A stretch of DNA of 64,000 bases, from assembly GCF_000802305.1 (NCBI RefSeq), contig NZ_JTDK01000001.1, positions 338,609 to 402,608 on the forward strand. The letters run 5' to 3'. The translations under genes were made by a program, and so were the position numbers. Numbering within the stretch: position 1 is the first letter of the stretch; each line of letters opens with the position of its first letter. The notes below the pieces were generated by a model that made no database searches, was not told where the DNA came from, and saw only the letters and a program-made list of their open reading frames with translations. This document shows, one piece after another, positions 28,668 through 39,611 of this stretch. This stretch comes from Microbacterium mangrovi. Lineage in GTDB: Bacteria; Actinomycetota; Actinomycetes; Actinomycetales; Microbacteriaceae.

Positions 28668-28769
28668 TGACCGCCCATCTGTGACCGTACTGTTGTGCGG
28701 CCTGGTAGGAGAGAGGTCCGCGGATCCAATATCATAGTAGAACGCGCACTTTGGGGGAGTGACACACGC

Positions 28770-30197
28770 ATGACGCATGATTCGGGGAGCCATACCGACG
28801 ACACCACGCCGCTCGGTGGCGATGTGACCTATGCCTGGGCGCCGGCGACTCCGCCGAAGCGCAAGCGGCATCTGGGCTGGTGGATCGGCACGCCGGTGGC
28901 CGTTCTCCTGGTCGCGGCGATCACGTCCTCTCTCGTTCTCATCGCCCCCGGCACCGCCGTCGCCGGCGTTCCGGTCGGCGGCATGACCGCCGGCGCCGCC
29001 GCGCAGGCGATCCAGCAGAAGCTGTCGCAGACCACGATCGAGGTCGCCGGGCCCAACGGCAACGTGTCGCTCACCGGCGCCGATCTGGGTGCCACGGTCG
29101 ACGCCGAGACGCTCGCGAAGTCCGCCTACGACGCCCACCCGATGTGGAAGGTCGGCTCCTGGTTCGCCGAGGTGAAGGATGCCACGGTGACCCTGAACCC
29201 GGCCACGGCCGAGGCGGCTTTGCACAAGGTCGCACCGTCGCTGTTCGCCGACCCGCGCAACGCCACCGTCGCCTACAACGCGGATGCCGCGAAGTACGTC
29301 GTCACTCCCGCGGTCGCCGGCAAGGGCGTCGAGCTGGCCTCGGTGGCCGCAGCGCTCAAGCAGTCCTTCGTCACCGGCAAGACGGCCAGCCCTGTCGCCA
29401 TCACGGGCGTCACGGTGCCGGCCGCCACGTCGACGGCCACGGCCAAGCAGGTCGCGGTGAAGCTGAACGCCGTGCTCGACATGGGCGGCTTCTACGTCGG
29501 CTCCGAGCGCGTGGTCCCGGTCTCACCGGCGACGATGGCGTCATGGCTGACGATCACGACCGACGTCGACGGCAAGATCTCCGTCTCGGCGGATGCCGCC
29601 AAGATCCAGAAGGCGGTGCCCACCGCCGCGCAGATCGATCAGACGGTGCGCAACGGCAGCGCGATCGCCGACAGCGAGGGCAGCATTCTTCGGGTCGAGA
29701 CGCCCACGCAGGACGGCCGCACCCTCGGCGACACGTCGAAGGTGGCCGAACAGTTCGCCGCGCAGCTCGAGAAGGGCGACGGCGCGTACAAGCTGCCGGT
29801 GACCGTCGTGCCGGGCAAGACCACCAAGATCGTCCGTCAGCTCGAGGTGAACCTCACCGAGCAGCGCGTCTACCTGAAGCAGGACGGCAAGGTCGTCGAT
29901 TCCTGGCTGGTCTCCTCGGGGCACGACATCACCCCGACCTTCACCGGGCACTACCGCGTCTACGTGCACCTGCCGGTGCAGACCATGCGCGGGCTGAACG
30001 TCGACGGCACCAAGTACACCACGCCGGACGTCCCGTGGATCATGTACTTCAACGGCGGCGAGGGCTTCCACGGCGTGTACTGGCACAACAACTGGGGCCA
30101 CAAGATGAGTCACGGCTGCGTCGGGATGCCGATCTCCCGCGCCAAGCAGCTCTACGACTGGTCGCCCGACAACATCGAGGTCTGGGTTCACAACTGA
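28770..30197 (+). CDS. L,D-transpeptidase (YkuD) with N-terminal membrane anchor
   Basis: This 475-residue protein has a cytoplasmic tail, one membrane helix (WIGTPVAVLLVAAITSSLVL, about 39-58), two putative peptidoglycan-binding-type domains, and a YkuD domain (from about 350; KQDGKVVDSWLVSSG). The catalytic Cys lies in KMSHGCVGMPIS, with the partner His upstream in GFHGVYWHNNWG. It would make 3-3 peptidoglycan cross-links outside the membrane. GGGGGAG lies 10 bases before ATG. It is not recognisably linked to its neighbours. Confidence 0.9.
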   Translation: MTHDSGSHTDDTTPLGGDVTYAWAPATPPKRKRHLGWWIGTPVAVLLVAAITSSLVLIAPGTAVAGVPVGGMTAGAAAQAIQQKLSQTTIEVAGPNGNVSLTGADLGATVDAETLAKSAYDAHPMWKVGSWFAEVKDATVTLNPATAEAALHKVAPSLFADPRNATVAYNADAAKYVVTPAVAGKGVELASVAAALKQSFVTGKTASPVAITGVTVPAATSTATAKQVAVKLNAVLDMGGFYVGSERVVPVSPATMASWLTITTDVDGKISVSADAAKIQKAVPTAAQIDQTVRNGSAIADSEGSILRVETPTQDGRTLGDTSKVAEQFAAQLEKGDGAYKLPVTVVPGKTTKIVRQLEVNLTEQRVYLKQDGKVVDSWLVSSGHDITPTFTGHYRVYVHLPVQTMRGLNVDGTKYTTPDVPWIMYFNGGEGFHGVYWHNNWGHKMSHGCVGMPISRAKQLYDWSPDNIEVWVHN

Positions 30198-30240
30198 ATC
30201 CGGCCCGCCGCGTGTCGGCGCTGAGCGCTAGCCTGGACGC

Positions 30241-30693
30241 ATGACTGAGCTTCGCCTGGAGGAACTGTCCGCCTCGACCATCGTGGCGGTCAACAAGATG
30301 TCGCTGAAGCCCGGCCAGGAGGGGTTCCTCTCCCCGGTCAGCTACGGGGTCGCGGCGACGGTCGTGAACCCGGCGACGTCGTGGCAGCGGGTGGCGCTCG
30401 ACGGAGACGACGTGGTCGGCTTCGTGAGCGCCAACTTCGACGGCGACGTGCTCGAGGAGCACTTCCAGTCGGTGCTCTGGCGCATCAACGTCGACGCCGA
30501 CGAGCAGGGTCGCGGCGTCGGGCGCTTCCTCATCGACGGGCTGCTCGCCGAGGCGCGCGAGCGCGGCGTCGATCACGTGAACGTGATCTACGAGGCCGGC
30601 GAAGAGGGGCCCGAGGCGTTCTTCACCGCGGTCGGCTTCACGCCCGTCGGGGAGACCGAGTACGGCGAGGTCATCGCGCAGATCCGCCTGTGA
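30241..30693 (+). CDS. GNAT-family N-acetyltransferase
   Basis: This 150-residue protein has the GNAT acetyl-CoA loop as INVDADEQGRGVGRFLIDGL, preceded by VVGFVSANFDG and followed by FFTAVGFTPVGETEYGE. It resembles diamine/spermidine-type acetyltransferases in its small size, but the substrate cannot be assigned. ATG at 30241 lies 6 bases after TAGCCT (a leaderless start). Its last 23 bp overlap the end of the convergent VOC gene. Confidence 0.85.
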   Translation: MTELRLEELSASTIVAVNKMSLKPGQEGFLSPVSYGVAATVVNPATSWQRVALDGDDVVGFVSANFDGDVLEEHFQSVLWRINVDADEQGRGVGRFLIDGLLAEARERGVDHVNVIYEAGEEGPEAFFTAVGFTPVGETEYGEVIAQIRL

Positions 30694-31567
30694 CCGACGC
30701 CTGAAGCAGGTTGTTCCACGGATCGTCGAAGCTCACCGTGCGTCCGTCGTCGCGCACCTGGAAGCCGTGGTGCCGCAGACGCTCCTGCAGGGCGCCGAGG
30801 GAGTCGGCATCCGGCAGGGCCAGGTCGACGCGGCCGAGGCCGAGGGCGGGCATCCGCGGCCCGGCGCCGCGGGACTCCCACACGTTCATCGCCATGTGAT
30901 GGTGGTATCCGCCCGCGCTGACGAACAGGGCGGTGTTGCCGAGCGACGCCGTCGTGTCGAAGCCGAGCGCGTCGACGTAGAACGCCTTCGCCGTGGCGAC
31001 GTCGCCCACGGACAGGTGCACGTGGCCGACGGTGGCCGCGTCGTGCGCGGTCGCCCCGTCGACGATCTCCTCGGTGAGGTGCTCGGTGAGGAACGCGTTC
31101 GGGTCGAGGTACAGGGTCGCCATCTCGACCTGCCCGTGGGTCCACGACCACTCGGTGCGGGCGCGGTCCCAGTACAGTTCGACGCCGTTGCCCTCCGGGT
31201 CGGTGAAGTAGAACGCCTGGCTGACGAGGTGGTCGGCGCTGCCGGTGAAGGTGCCCGGCGCGTTCTTGGCGACGGAGTACAGCGCCGCGGCGAGGGCCGC
31301 CTGCGACTCGAACAGGATGGCCGTGTGGTAGAGCCCGGCCGACCCCGGTGCGGCGTGCCGCAGCGCGGGCTCGTGGCGCAGGACGACGATGGGGTGCCCG
31401 GCACGGCCGAGCGTGACGGTGTCGCCCGCGGCATCCAGCACCTGCAGCGTCACGACATCGCGGTAGTACCGCGTCATGAGGTCGAGGTCACCGACGAGCA
31501 GCGTGACCGCGCCCATGCGCGTGTCGGCCGCGAGGCGATCAGCGGATGCGGGGACGAGCTGGCTCAC
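30671..31567 (-). CDS. VOC-superfamily extradiol-dioxygenase-like protein (CatE type)
   Basis: This 298-residue protein contains two glyoxalase/VOC halves: GAVTLLVGDLDLMTRYYRDV and VGHVHLSVGDVATAKAFYVD. Metal-type ligands are visible as GLYHTAILF, GNGVELYWDRA and YHHHMAMNVW. It resembles CatE-like catechol 2,3-dioxygenase family proteins, whose substrates are mostly unknown. GTG at 31567 lies 6 bases after TAGAAT (31579-31574). The permease gene ends 9 bp upstream on the same strand, so read-through is possible. The 3' ends of this gene and the GNAT gene overlap by 23 bp. Confidence 0.8.
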   Translation of the reverse strand: MSQLVPASADRLAADTRMGAVTLLVGDLDLMTRYYRDVVTLQVLDAAGDTVTLGRAGHPIVVLRHEPALRHAAPGSAGLYHTAILFESQAALAAALYSVAKNAPGTFTGSADHLVSQAFYFTDPEGNGVELYWDRARTEWSWTHGQVEMATLYLDPNAFLTEHLTEEIVDGATAHDAATVGHVHLSVGDVATAKAFYVDALGFDTTASLGNTALFVSAGGYHHHMAMNVWESRGAGPRMPALGLGRVDLALPDADSLGALQERLRHHGFQVRDDGRTVSFDDPWNNLLQASVTGGSAR

Positions 31568-31576
31568 GACCAGATT

Positions 31577-32902
31577 CTACGCGTCGACGGGGTCCCCGCC
31601 GAGGGCGCCGACCGCGGGGATCGGGCCGCCGTCGTCCGCCCCGGTCTTGCGCGCCCGGGCGACGGCGTTGCCCAGGTGGTAGATCAGCAGGGCCGCGCCC
31701 GCGCCGAGCACGATGCCGGTGAGCTGGAAGTTTCCCCACTGCATCGTGAAGTTCGCGATCGCGATGACCAGCGCCACCGCCGCGGTGTACTGGTTGACGG
31801 GCCGTGAGAAGTCCACGCGGTTGTCCACCCAGATCTTGATGCCGATGACACCGATGAGACCGTAGAGGGCCGTCGTGGCGCCACCGAGCACGCCGTGCGG
31901 AATGGTGTTGAAGACCGCTCCGATCTTGGGTGACATCGAGAGCAGGATGGCGACGGTGCCCGCGACCCAGTAGGCGGCCGTCGAGTAGACCCTGGTGGCC
32001 GCCATGACCCCGATGTTCTCGCCGTAGGTCGTCGTGCCCGAACCGCCGAAGGCACCCGCGACCGTCGTCGAGATGCCGTCGGCGAGGAGGGCGCGGCCGG
32101 TGAGCTTGTTGACCGCCGGGTCCGTCATGGTCGCGACGCCGCGCACGTGGCCGACGTTCTCAGCGATCAGAACCAGCACCACCGGGAGGAACATCGCGAT
32201 GACGCTCCACGTCCCCGGCGTGGCGAAGTCGGGGAACTGAAATGTGGGCGGGCCGATCCACGCGGCGGCGTTCACCTTCGCAAAGTCCAGCTCGCCTTGG
32301 AGCGCTGCGGCGACATACCCGACGAGCACGCCGATGAAGATCGAGATGCGCCCGAGGAACCCGCGGAAAAGCACGCTGAACAGGATAATGGCGACCAGCG
32401 TGATCGATCCGGTGAGCGGGCCGTCTTTGAAGTTGCTCCACGCAGCGGGAGCGAGGTTCAAGCCGATGAGCGCGACGATCGCGCCGGCGACGACCGGTGG
32501 CATCAGCTTGTCGACCCAGCCCGTGCCGAGCACCTGCACGATCACGCCGACGAGTGCCAGCAGGATGCCGACCGACACGATGCCCGCGAGCGCCGATCCG
32601 GTTCCGGCGATTGCTGTCGCAGCGGTGATGGGTGCGATGAACGCGAACGACGAACCCAGATAGCTGGGCAGGCGGTTCTTCGTGATCAGCAGGAACAGGA
32701 TCGTGCCGAAGCCGGAGAACAGCAGCGTTGTCGAGACCGGGAACTTCGTGATGCTCGGCACCAGGAACGTCGCGCCGAACATGGCGACGACGTGCTGCGC
32801 GCCGATCGCGATGGTCAGCGGCCAGGTGAGGCGTTCGCGGGGGTGGACGGCATCGCCGGGGCCGACGTGGCGGCCGTCTCCGTGCAGGGACCAGACAGGC
32901 AT
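31577..32902 (-). CDS. uraA: Nucleobase:cation symporter-2 (uracil permease type)
   Basis: This 441-residue membrane protein has about 14 helices in the UraA fold. The substrate-binding glutamates are recognisable in [13 protein letters not shown] and [14 protein letters not shown], and the helix-10 motif fits uracil rather than xanthine permeases. It would import uracil with protons. ATG at 32902 lies 6 bases after TAGCAT (32914-32909). The third-codon-position GC appears slightly lower than in neighbouring genes. No pyrimidine gene is adjacent. Confidence 0.85.
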   Translation of the reverse strand: MPVWSLHGDGRHVGPGDAVHPRERLTWPLTIAIGAQHVVAMFGATFLVPSITKFPVSTTLLFSGFGTILFLLITKNRLPSYLGSSFAFIAPITAATAIAGTGSALAGIVSVGILLALVGVIVQVLGTGWVDKLMPPVVAGAIVALIGLNLAPAAWSNFKDGPLTGSITLVAIILFSVLFRGFLGRISIFIGVLVGYVAAALQGELDFAKVNAAAWIGPPTFQFPDFATPGTWSVIAMFLPVVLVLIAENVGHVRGVATMTDPAVNKLTGRALLADGISTTVAGAFGGSGTTTYGENIGVMAATRVYSTAAYWVAGTVAILLSMSPKIGAVFNTIPHGVLGGATTALYGLIGVIGIKIWVDNRVDFSRPVNQYTAAVALVIAIANFTMQWGNFQLTGIVLGAGAALLIYHLGNAVARARKTGADDGGPIPAVGALGGDPVDA

Positions 32903-32937
32903 GCCTGCATGCTAGCTGAAAGAAGCCTGTGAGCGCA

Positions 32938-32972
32938 GAAACGCGCCGCCCCGAAATGGGACGACGCGTTTC
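32938..32972 (-). terminator. Hairpin downstream of icd
   Basis: GAAACGCG (32938-32945) and CGCGTTTC (32965-32972) are perfect arms enclosing a shorter CCC/GGG pair. It lies 15 bp beyond the icd stop on its strand. Confidence 0.65.
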
Positions 32973-32987
32973 GCGGACGGCGGCGGG

Positions 32988-35204
<2,217 letters not shown>

Positions 35205-35257
35205 AGAGGTCTCCCGTCAGGGGTTTTTCGCGGTGTCTTCAGTCTACCGGGCGCCGG

Positions 35258-35282
35258 GATTTGTCTCGACGTCGAGATATCT
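35258..35282. promoter_or_regulatory. Palindromic regulatory site before icd, shared with sucC
   Basis: TCTCGACGTCGAGA (35264-35277) is a perfect 14-base palindrome. The 25-base context matches the sucC site at 9716-9740 in 21 positions. It overlaps the -35 position of the icd promoter and reaches the stop codon of the neighbouring FAD oxidase gene. Confidence 0.6.
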
Positions 35283-36700
35283 CATTGCGTTTCGACTCGG
35301 TCGCGCTGCGCGCGTCCTCGCTCAACGACCGGGGGTTCGAAGACCTTGCCCGGGTTCAGGATGCCGTCCGGGTCGAAGACCCGGGCGATGTCGCGCTGGA
35401 GGCGCCACTGGTCGTCGCCGAGCTCGGCGGCGAGCCACCGGCGCTTGAGGAGTCCGACGCCGTGTTCGCCGGTCAGCGTTCCGCCCAGGCGCAGGGCGGC
35501 GCGGAACAGGTCGTCCGCGGCATCCCACACGTGCTGCGGCACGTCCGCCCCGGTCTCGACCACGAAGTTCGGGTGCAGGTTGCCGTCGCCGGCGTGCGCC
35601 ACGGTCGGGATGCGCACTCCGTATTCGCGCTCCACACGGGCGATCTCGTCGTACATGTCGGCGAGGCGGCTGCGCGGCACCGACACGTCTTCGATGAGGG
35701 TGGTGCCGAGGGTCTCCATCGCGGGATGCAGCGACCGGCGGATCGCGAGCAGCCGTTCGCCCTCGTCCGGGTCGTCCGTGACGAGCACGGCGCCGCCCGC
35801 GTCGCGGAGGATGCCGGCGATCGCCTCGGCCTCGGCGACCGACGCCGACCCGTCGGTCTGGATCGTCAGCTGCGCGGCGCCCGGCGGGGGCGTCTCGAGC
35901 CCGAGCAGCGCGTGCACGGCGGCGAGGCTGCCGGCATCCATCAGCTCCATGATCGCGGGCTGGACACCGGAGGCGGTGACCGCCGCCGACGCGGATGCCG
36001 CGGCCCGCACGTCGGGGAACATCGCCGTGATCGAGCACACCGGGCCGGACGGCAGCGGGCGCAGCTTGAGCGTCGCGCCGACGACCACGCCCAGGATGCC
36101 CTCGGACCCGATGAACAGAGACGTGAGGTCGAGACCGGTGACGCCCTTGACGCTGCGATGGCCGAGGTGCAGGAGGCGCCCGTCGGCGAGCACCACGTCC
36201 AGCGCCAGGACGGCGTCGCGCACCACGCCGTACTTCGCGCACAGCAGGCCGCCGGCACCGGTCGCGATGTTGCCGCCCACCGTCGAGATGGCGCGGCTGG
36301 CGGGATCCGGCGCCCACCACACGCCGTGCGGCCGGAGCGCCTCGTTGAGGTCGGCGTTCAGGATGCCGGGCTCGACGACCGCCAGCAGGTCGTCGGGGCG
36401 CACCTCGAGGATGCGGTCCATGGCGCCGAGCGACAGCGAGATCTCACCTGCGCCGGCGTTGGCGCCGCCGGCGAGGCCCGTTCCGGCGCCGCGTGTCACG
36501 ACGGGGGTGCCGGTGGCCGTGGCGATGCGCATCACCGCCTGCACGTCGGCGACGGATTCGGCGCGCACCACGGCGAGCGGCGCGGCGTCGGCCGCGAAGC
36601 CGGACTTGTCGGCGCGGGCGGCATCCCGCGCGTCGGCCGACGTGTCGACACGGTCGCCGAGCTCGGCGCGAAGCCGGGCGACGACGTCGGGCGTGGTCAT
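35282..36700 (-). CDS. FAD-linked oxidase, GlcD/D-lactate dehydrogenase type
   Basis: This 472-residue flavoenzyme has the PCMH-type FAD domain (VVTRGAGTGLAGGANAGAGE; STVGGNIATGAGGLLCAKYG; GSEGILGVVVGATL) and the C-terminal FAD-oxidase domain (AHAGDGNLHPNFVV; GGTLTGEHGVGLLKRRW; DPDGILNPGKVF). It oxidises a 2-hydroxy acid such as glycolate or D-lactate. No iron-sulfur partner lies adjacent. Its ATG overlaps the stop of a small DUF2568-type gene (ATGA). The last dozen residues are encoded by dispersed repeat A, and so are probably an added tail. Confidence 0.87.
   Translation of the reverse strand: MTTPDVVARLRAELGDRVDTSADARDAARADKSGFAADAAPLAVVRAESVADVQAVMRIATATGTPVVTRGAGTGLAGGANAGAGEISLSLGAMDRILEVRPDDLLAVVEPGILNADLNEALRPHGVWWAPDPASRAISTVGGNIATGAGGLLCAKYGVVRDAVLALDVVLADGRLLHLGHRSVKGVTGLDLTSLFIGSEGILGVVVGATLKLRPLPSGPVCSITAMFPDVRAAASASAAVTASGVQPAIMELMDAGSLAAVHALLGLETPPPGAAQLTIQTDGSASVAEAEAIAGILRDAGGAVLVTDDPDEGERLLAIRRSLHPAMETLGTTLIEDVSVPRSRLADMYDEIARVEREYGVRIPTVAHAGDGNLHPNFVVETGADVPQHVWDAADDLFRAALRLGGTLTGEHGVGLLKRRWLAAELGDDQWRLQRDIARVFDPDGILNPGKVFEPPVVERGRAQRDRVETQ
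35287..35335. repeat. Dispersed repeat family A, copy 2
   Basis: GCGTTTCGACTCGG, an expanded variable segment, then CCTCGCTCAACGACCGGG. It lies inside the 3' end of the FAD oxidase gene, just beside the icd regulatory palindrome. Confidence 0.7.
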
Positions 36701-37059
36701 ACGAAGCGGCGGCGTCCGGCGATGAGACCGGCCGTGACGGCGACGACCGCGAACCCGAGGCCGATCCACGTGAGCCCCATGCTCCACAGGCACACCGTGG
36801 CGCCCGCGTAGACGAGCAGCTCCACACCGGCGCGCACGAACGGGTGCACGTGCAGCACCGCGCGCGGCGAGACGAACAGCGCCCAGATCAGGAGGGCGAG
36901 GATCGGGGTGCCGAGGCCGAACACGATGTTCCACGGGAACGGCCACGCGGCGAAGCCCCAGAACGCGAACACGGCGAAGGCGAACAGCTCGCAGACGAAG
37001 GCGACGAGGTCGACCGCGCTGAGGGGCGGCCGGGTGCCGGCGGGCTGGGGGTCGGTCAT
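36697..37059 (-). CDS. Small membrane protein, DUF2568 (YrdB) type
   Basis: This 120-residue protein has four hydrophobic segments (LVAFVCELFAFAVFAFWGFA; IVFGLGTPILALLIWALF; GVELLVYAGATVCLWSM; LGFAVVAVTAGLIAG), matching the DUF2568 pattern with its FWG and WA-F-SP residues. The function is unknown. It overlaps both neighbours by four bases (ATGA at each end), so three genes are translationally chained. Confidence 0.7.
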   Translation of the reverse strand: MTDPQPAGTRPPLSAVDLVAFVCELFAFAVFAFWGFAAWPFPWNIVFGLGTPILALLIWALFVSPRAVLHVHPFVRAGVELLVYAGATVCLWSMGLTWIGLGFAVVAVTAGLIAGRRRFV

Positions 37060-38165
37060 GGATTCCAGTTTACGGCCGGTGCCGGCGCCTCCGCGTCGCC
37101 GCCGTTCCGGGTGGAATCGGCGACGAGGGCGGCGCAGTTGCGCACCAGCAGGATGATCCACGAGAACACCAGCGCCCCCGCGATGAGCTCCACCGCGGTG
37201 AGCGTGTAGAAGCCGACGGCGAAGAAGACGCCGGCGACGACCACGACCGCGACGAACAGGTAGCCGACCAGGCGGAACGCCCGCGCGAGGCCGGGGATCC
37301 ACGAGTGCACCCGGAAGACGGTGATCGCGAAGACGACGGCCATGCCGGTCGCCACGGTGTTGTGGATCGCGAGGAACTCGTCGACCGGGAAGACCCCGAC
37401 GCACGCGAGGAAGATGCCGATGACCACTAGCGCGACCCGGGTGCGCTGCACGCCCTCCGGGTTGGTGGTGGGGACCCCGCGGGTGGCGAGGCGGGCGAGC
37501 GCCGTGACGAGGATGCCCGACACGATCAGCGAGATGTTGAACGCCCACGACGAGAAGTCGTTGTTCATGCCCAGCGCGCTGAGGTTCTCCTTCCACCACT
37601 GCGGGTCGCTCGCGGTGAGGGCGCTCGTGATGACGCCCTCGACGAGGAAGACGGCCAGCACCGCCGCCAGCGACGACAGGGTCATCTCGGCGGCGAGGTA
37701 GAACGTGAAGTATGCCGCGATCGCGGCGGTCGCCCCGGAGAGCACCAGCACCGAGAACCCGAACACCGTGGCGCCCTGGAACGACTGCTCCATGATGCCG
37801 GCGAGCAGCGTCAGGGTGAGGATGACGATGACCGCCAGGGCGAAGGCGAGCGCGACGACGTCCACGACGTCGAAGAACCCGATGCGGCCGGCGCGGGTGC
37901 GCTCGCGCACCACGTAGCGGGCGCCGAGGACGGCGAGGGCGGTCGCGACGCCGGAGGCGACGGCGGCGTACTCGCCGACCGAGCCCGGACCCGAGATGGG
38001 GGCCGGCTCGAAGCGGAAGACGAAGATCGCCACGACCGCGACGAACACGAACGCCGTCACGCCGACGCCGAGCGCCAGTGATTCGATCGAGCGTGCGCTG
38101 GGGCGGGAGGCGAGGGTGCCGAACACCCGGGCGACAGGCGGGGCGGCGGGGGAATTCGCGGTCAC
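37056..38165 (-). CDS. Polytopic membrane protein, probably DUF998-like
   Basis: This 369-residue protein has about ten hydrophobic helices and a loop DPQWWKENLSALGMNNDFSS, followed by a helix SWAFNISLIVSGILVTALA. The second half resembles DUF998 proteins (FPVDEFLAIHNTVATGMAVV). No enzymatic motif is visible. GTG at 38165 lies 7 bases after TAGTGT (38178-38173), so it is leaderless. Its stop overlaps the start of the DUF2568-type gene. Confidence 0.65.
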   Translation of the reverse strand: MTANSPAAPPVARVFGTLASRPSARSIESLALGVGVTAFVFVAVVAIFVFRFEPAPISGPGSVGEYAAVASGVATALAVLGARYVVRERTRAGRIGFFDVVDVVALAFALAVIVILTLTLLAGIMEQSFQGATVFGFSVLVLSGATAAIAAYFTFYLAAEMTLSSLAAVLAVFLVEGVITSALTASDPQWWKENLSALGMNNDFSSWAFNISLIVSGILVTALARLATRGVPTTNPEGVQRTRVALVVIGIFLACVGVFPVDEFLAIHNTVATGMAVVFAITVFRVHSWIPGLARAFRLVGYLFVAVVVVAGVFFAVGFYTLTAVELIAGALVFSWIILLVRNCAALVADSTRNGGDAEAPAPAVNWNP

Positions 38166-38189
38166 GGCACTGACACTAGCGGCTGCGGG

Positions 38190-39578
38190 CTACGGTGTGG
38201 GGATCCGGATTCCGGCGGCCTTCCAGCGGGAGATCAGCGCCGCCGTGCGCGCTTCGAAACCGGCCGCGTCGTGTGCGCCGGCCGGGCTCCATGCGATCTC
38301 CGCGATCGCGCCGATGCGCGGGAACGCGAGCTGCTCGATGTCGGCGAGGTCGCGGGCGGTCTCGGACCACAGCGGCGCCTCCACGCCGAGGATCCGATCC
38401 GGGTCCACCCCGTCGAGGATCGCGGTCGGCTCCCAGCCGTAGGCGTCCTGCATCGTGGTGACGCCCTTGGCCCAGGTGAGCCCGAGCGGCGAGTCGGCGT
38501 CGAACTTCATGTCCAGGTACGCGACGTCGGCGGGCGACATGATGAGGCCGCCGCGGGAGCCGAACGCGCGGGCCGGGGCATCCTGACCCGGCTCCGGCTG
38601 CACGTAGTTCCAGTACTGGCCGACCGTCGCGGGATGGAGGCCGGCGGCGGCCCCCGCTTCGTGCCAGGCCACCGGGGTCTTGCCGGTGGCGGCGACGATC
38701 GCGGTGACCTTCTCGAGGAAGACCGCGTAGTCGGCGGGATCCGTGCCGTGGCACTCGTCGCCGCCGACGTGCAGGTACGGGCCCGGGGTGATCCGGGCGA
38801 GCTCGGTGAACACGTCGCTGAGGAACCGATCGACCTCGGGGTCGTCGTGCTTGAGGGACGAGAAGCCGACCGCCCACCCGGTGTAGGGGTGTCCGGGCAG
38901 GGGGAGCCCCCCGCCGAAGGTCTCGACGGTCTCCAGCACCAGGTCCGAGATCACCGGGTCGGCGGCGAGCTCCGGGTAGGCCAGTCCGACCGCGTGGGTG
39001 TGCCCGGGAACGTCGATCTCGGGGACGACGGTCACGTGGCGGGATGCCGCATGCTCGAGGATCTCTGTCCAGTCCTCCCGCGTGTAGTGCCCGCCCGGGT
39101 CGCCCAGCGCGCTGGTCGTGGAGGCCTTCTCGACCAGTGCGGGGCGGGAGTCCAGCGCGAGGCGCCAGCCCTGGTCGTCGGTGAGGTGCAGGTGCAGGTG
39201 GTTGAACTTGAGCGAGGCGGCGTGGTCGATGTACGTCTTCACCGTCTCGACCGGCTGGAAGTGGCGGGCCACGTCGAGCATCACGCCGCGGTAGGCGAAG
39301 CGCGGGGCATCCTCGATGACCACCGCGGGGTACTCGCCGTCGTGCTCCAGCTGCGCGAGGGTCTGCCGGGCGTAGAAGGCGCCGGCGGGGCCGCCGGCCA
39401 TGATCTGGATGCCGCGCTCGGTGATGCGCAGCATGTACGCCTCCGGGCCGCCGGCGGCGGCATCCACCGTCACCGTGAGGTGCAGGTCGGACGGATCGGC
39501 CGGTCGGTACGGCGCGGCACCCTCGGTGAGCGTCACGGAGGCGGGCAGGGGGATGAGCGGCAGCGGCGACGCAGACAT
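38190..39578 (-). CDS. Beta-N-acetylhexosaminidase, GH20
   Basis: This 462-residue glycosidase has a GH20b N-terminal domain and a TIM barrel. RFAYRGVMLDVARHFQPVE and FNHLHLHLTDDQGWRL are typical, and the catalytic Asp-Glu pair lies in YLHVGGDECHGT. No signal peptide is present, suggesting cytoplasmic release of GlcNAc from imported chitin or peptidoglycan fragments. ATG at 39578 lies 7 bases after TAGGCT (39591-39586). The penicillin-binding protein gene ends 33 bp upstream on the same strand. Confidence 0.92.
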   Translation of the reverse strand: MSASPLPLIPLPASVTLTEGAAPYRPADPSDLHLTVTVDAAAGGPEAYMLRITERGIQIMAGGPAGAFYARQTLAQLEHDGEYPAVVIEDAPRFAYRGVMLDVARHFQPVETVKTYIDHAASLKFNHLHLHLTDDQGWRLALDSRPALVEKASTTSALGDPGGHYTREDWTEILEHAASRHVTVVPEIDVPGHTHAVGLAYPELAADPVISDLVLETVETFGGGLPLPGHPYTGWAVGFSSLKHDDPEVDRFLSDVFTELARITPGPYLHVGGDECHGTDPADYAVFLEKVTAIVAATGKTPVAWHEAGAAAGLHPATVGQYWNYVQPEPGQDAPARAFGSRGGLIMSPADVAYLDMKFDADSPLGLTWAKGVTTMQDAYGWEPTAILDGVDPDRILGVEAPLWSETARDLADIEQLAFPRIGAIAEIAWSPAGAHDAAGFEARTAALISRWKAAGIRIPTP

Positions 39579-39611
39579 GTGAGGAAGCCTAACAAACGGG
39601 GATCGGGTTAC

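Noticed and set aside
30671..31567. VOC protein as part of the hpa pathway
   Set aside because: It is 20 kb away from the hpa genes, and the ring-cleavage enzyme with all HPCD residues is the one at 52929; assignment would be guesswork.
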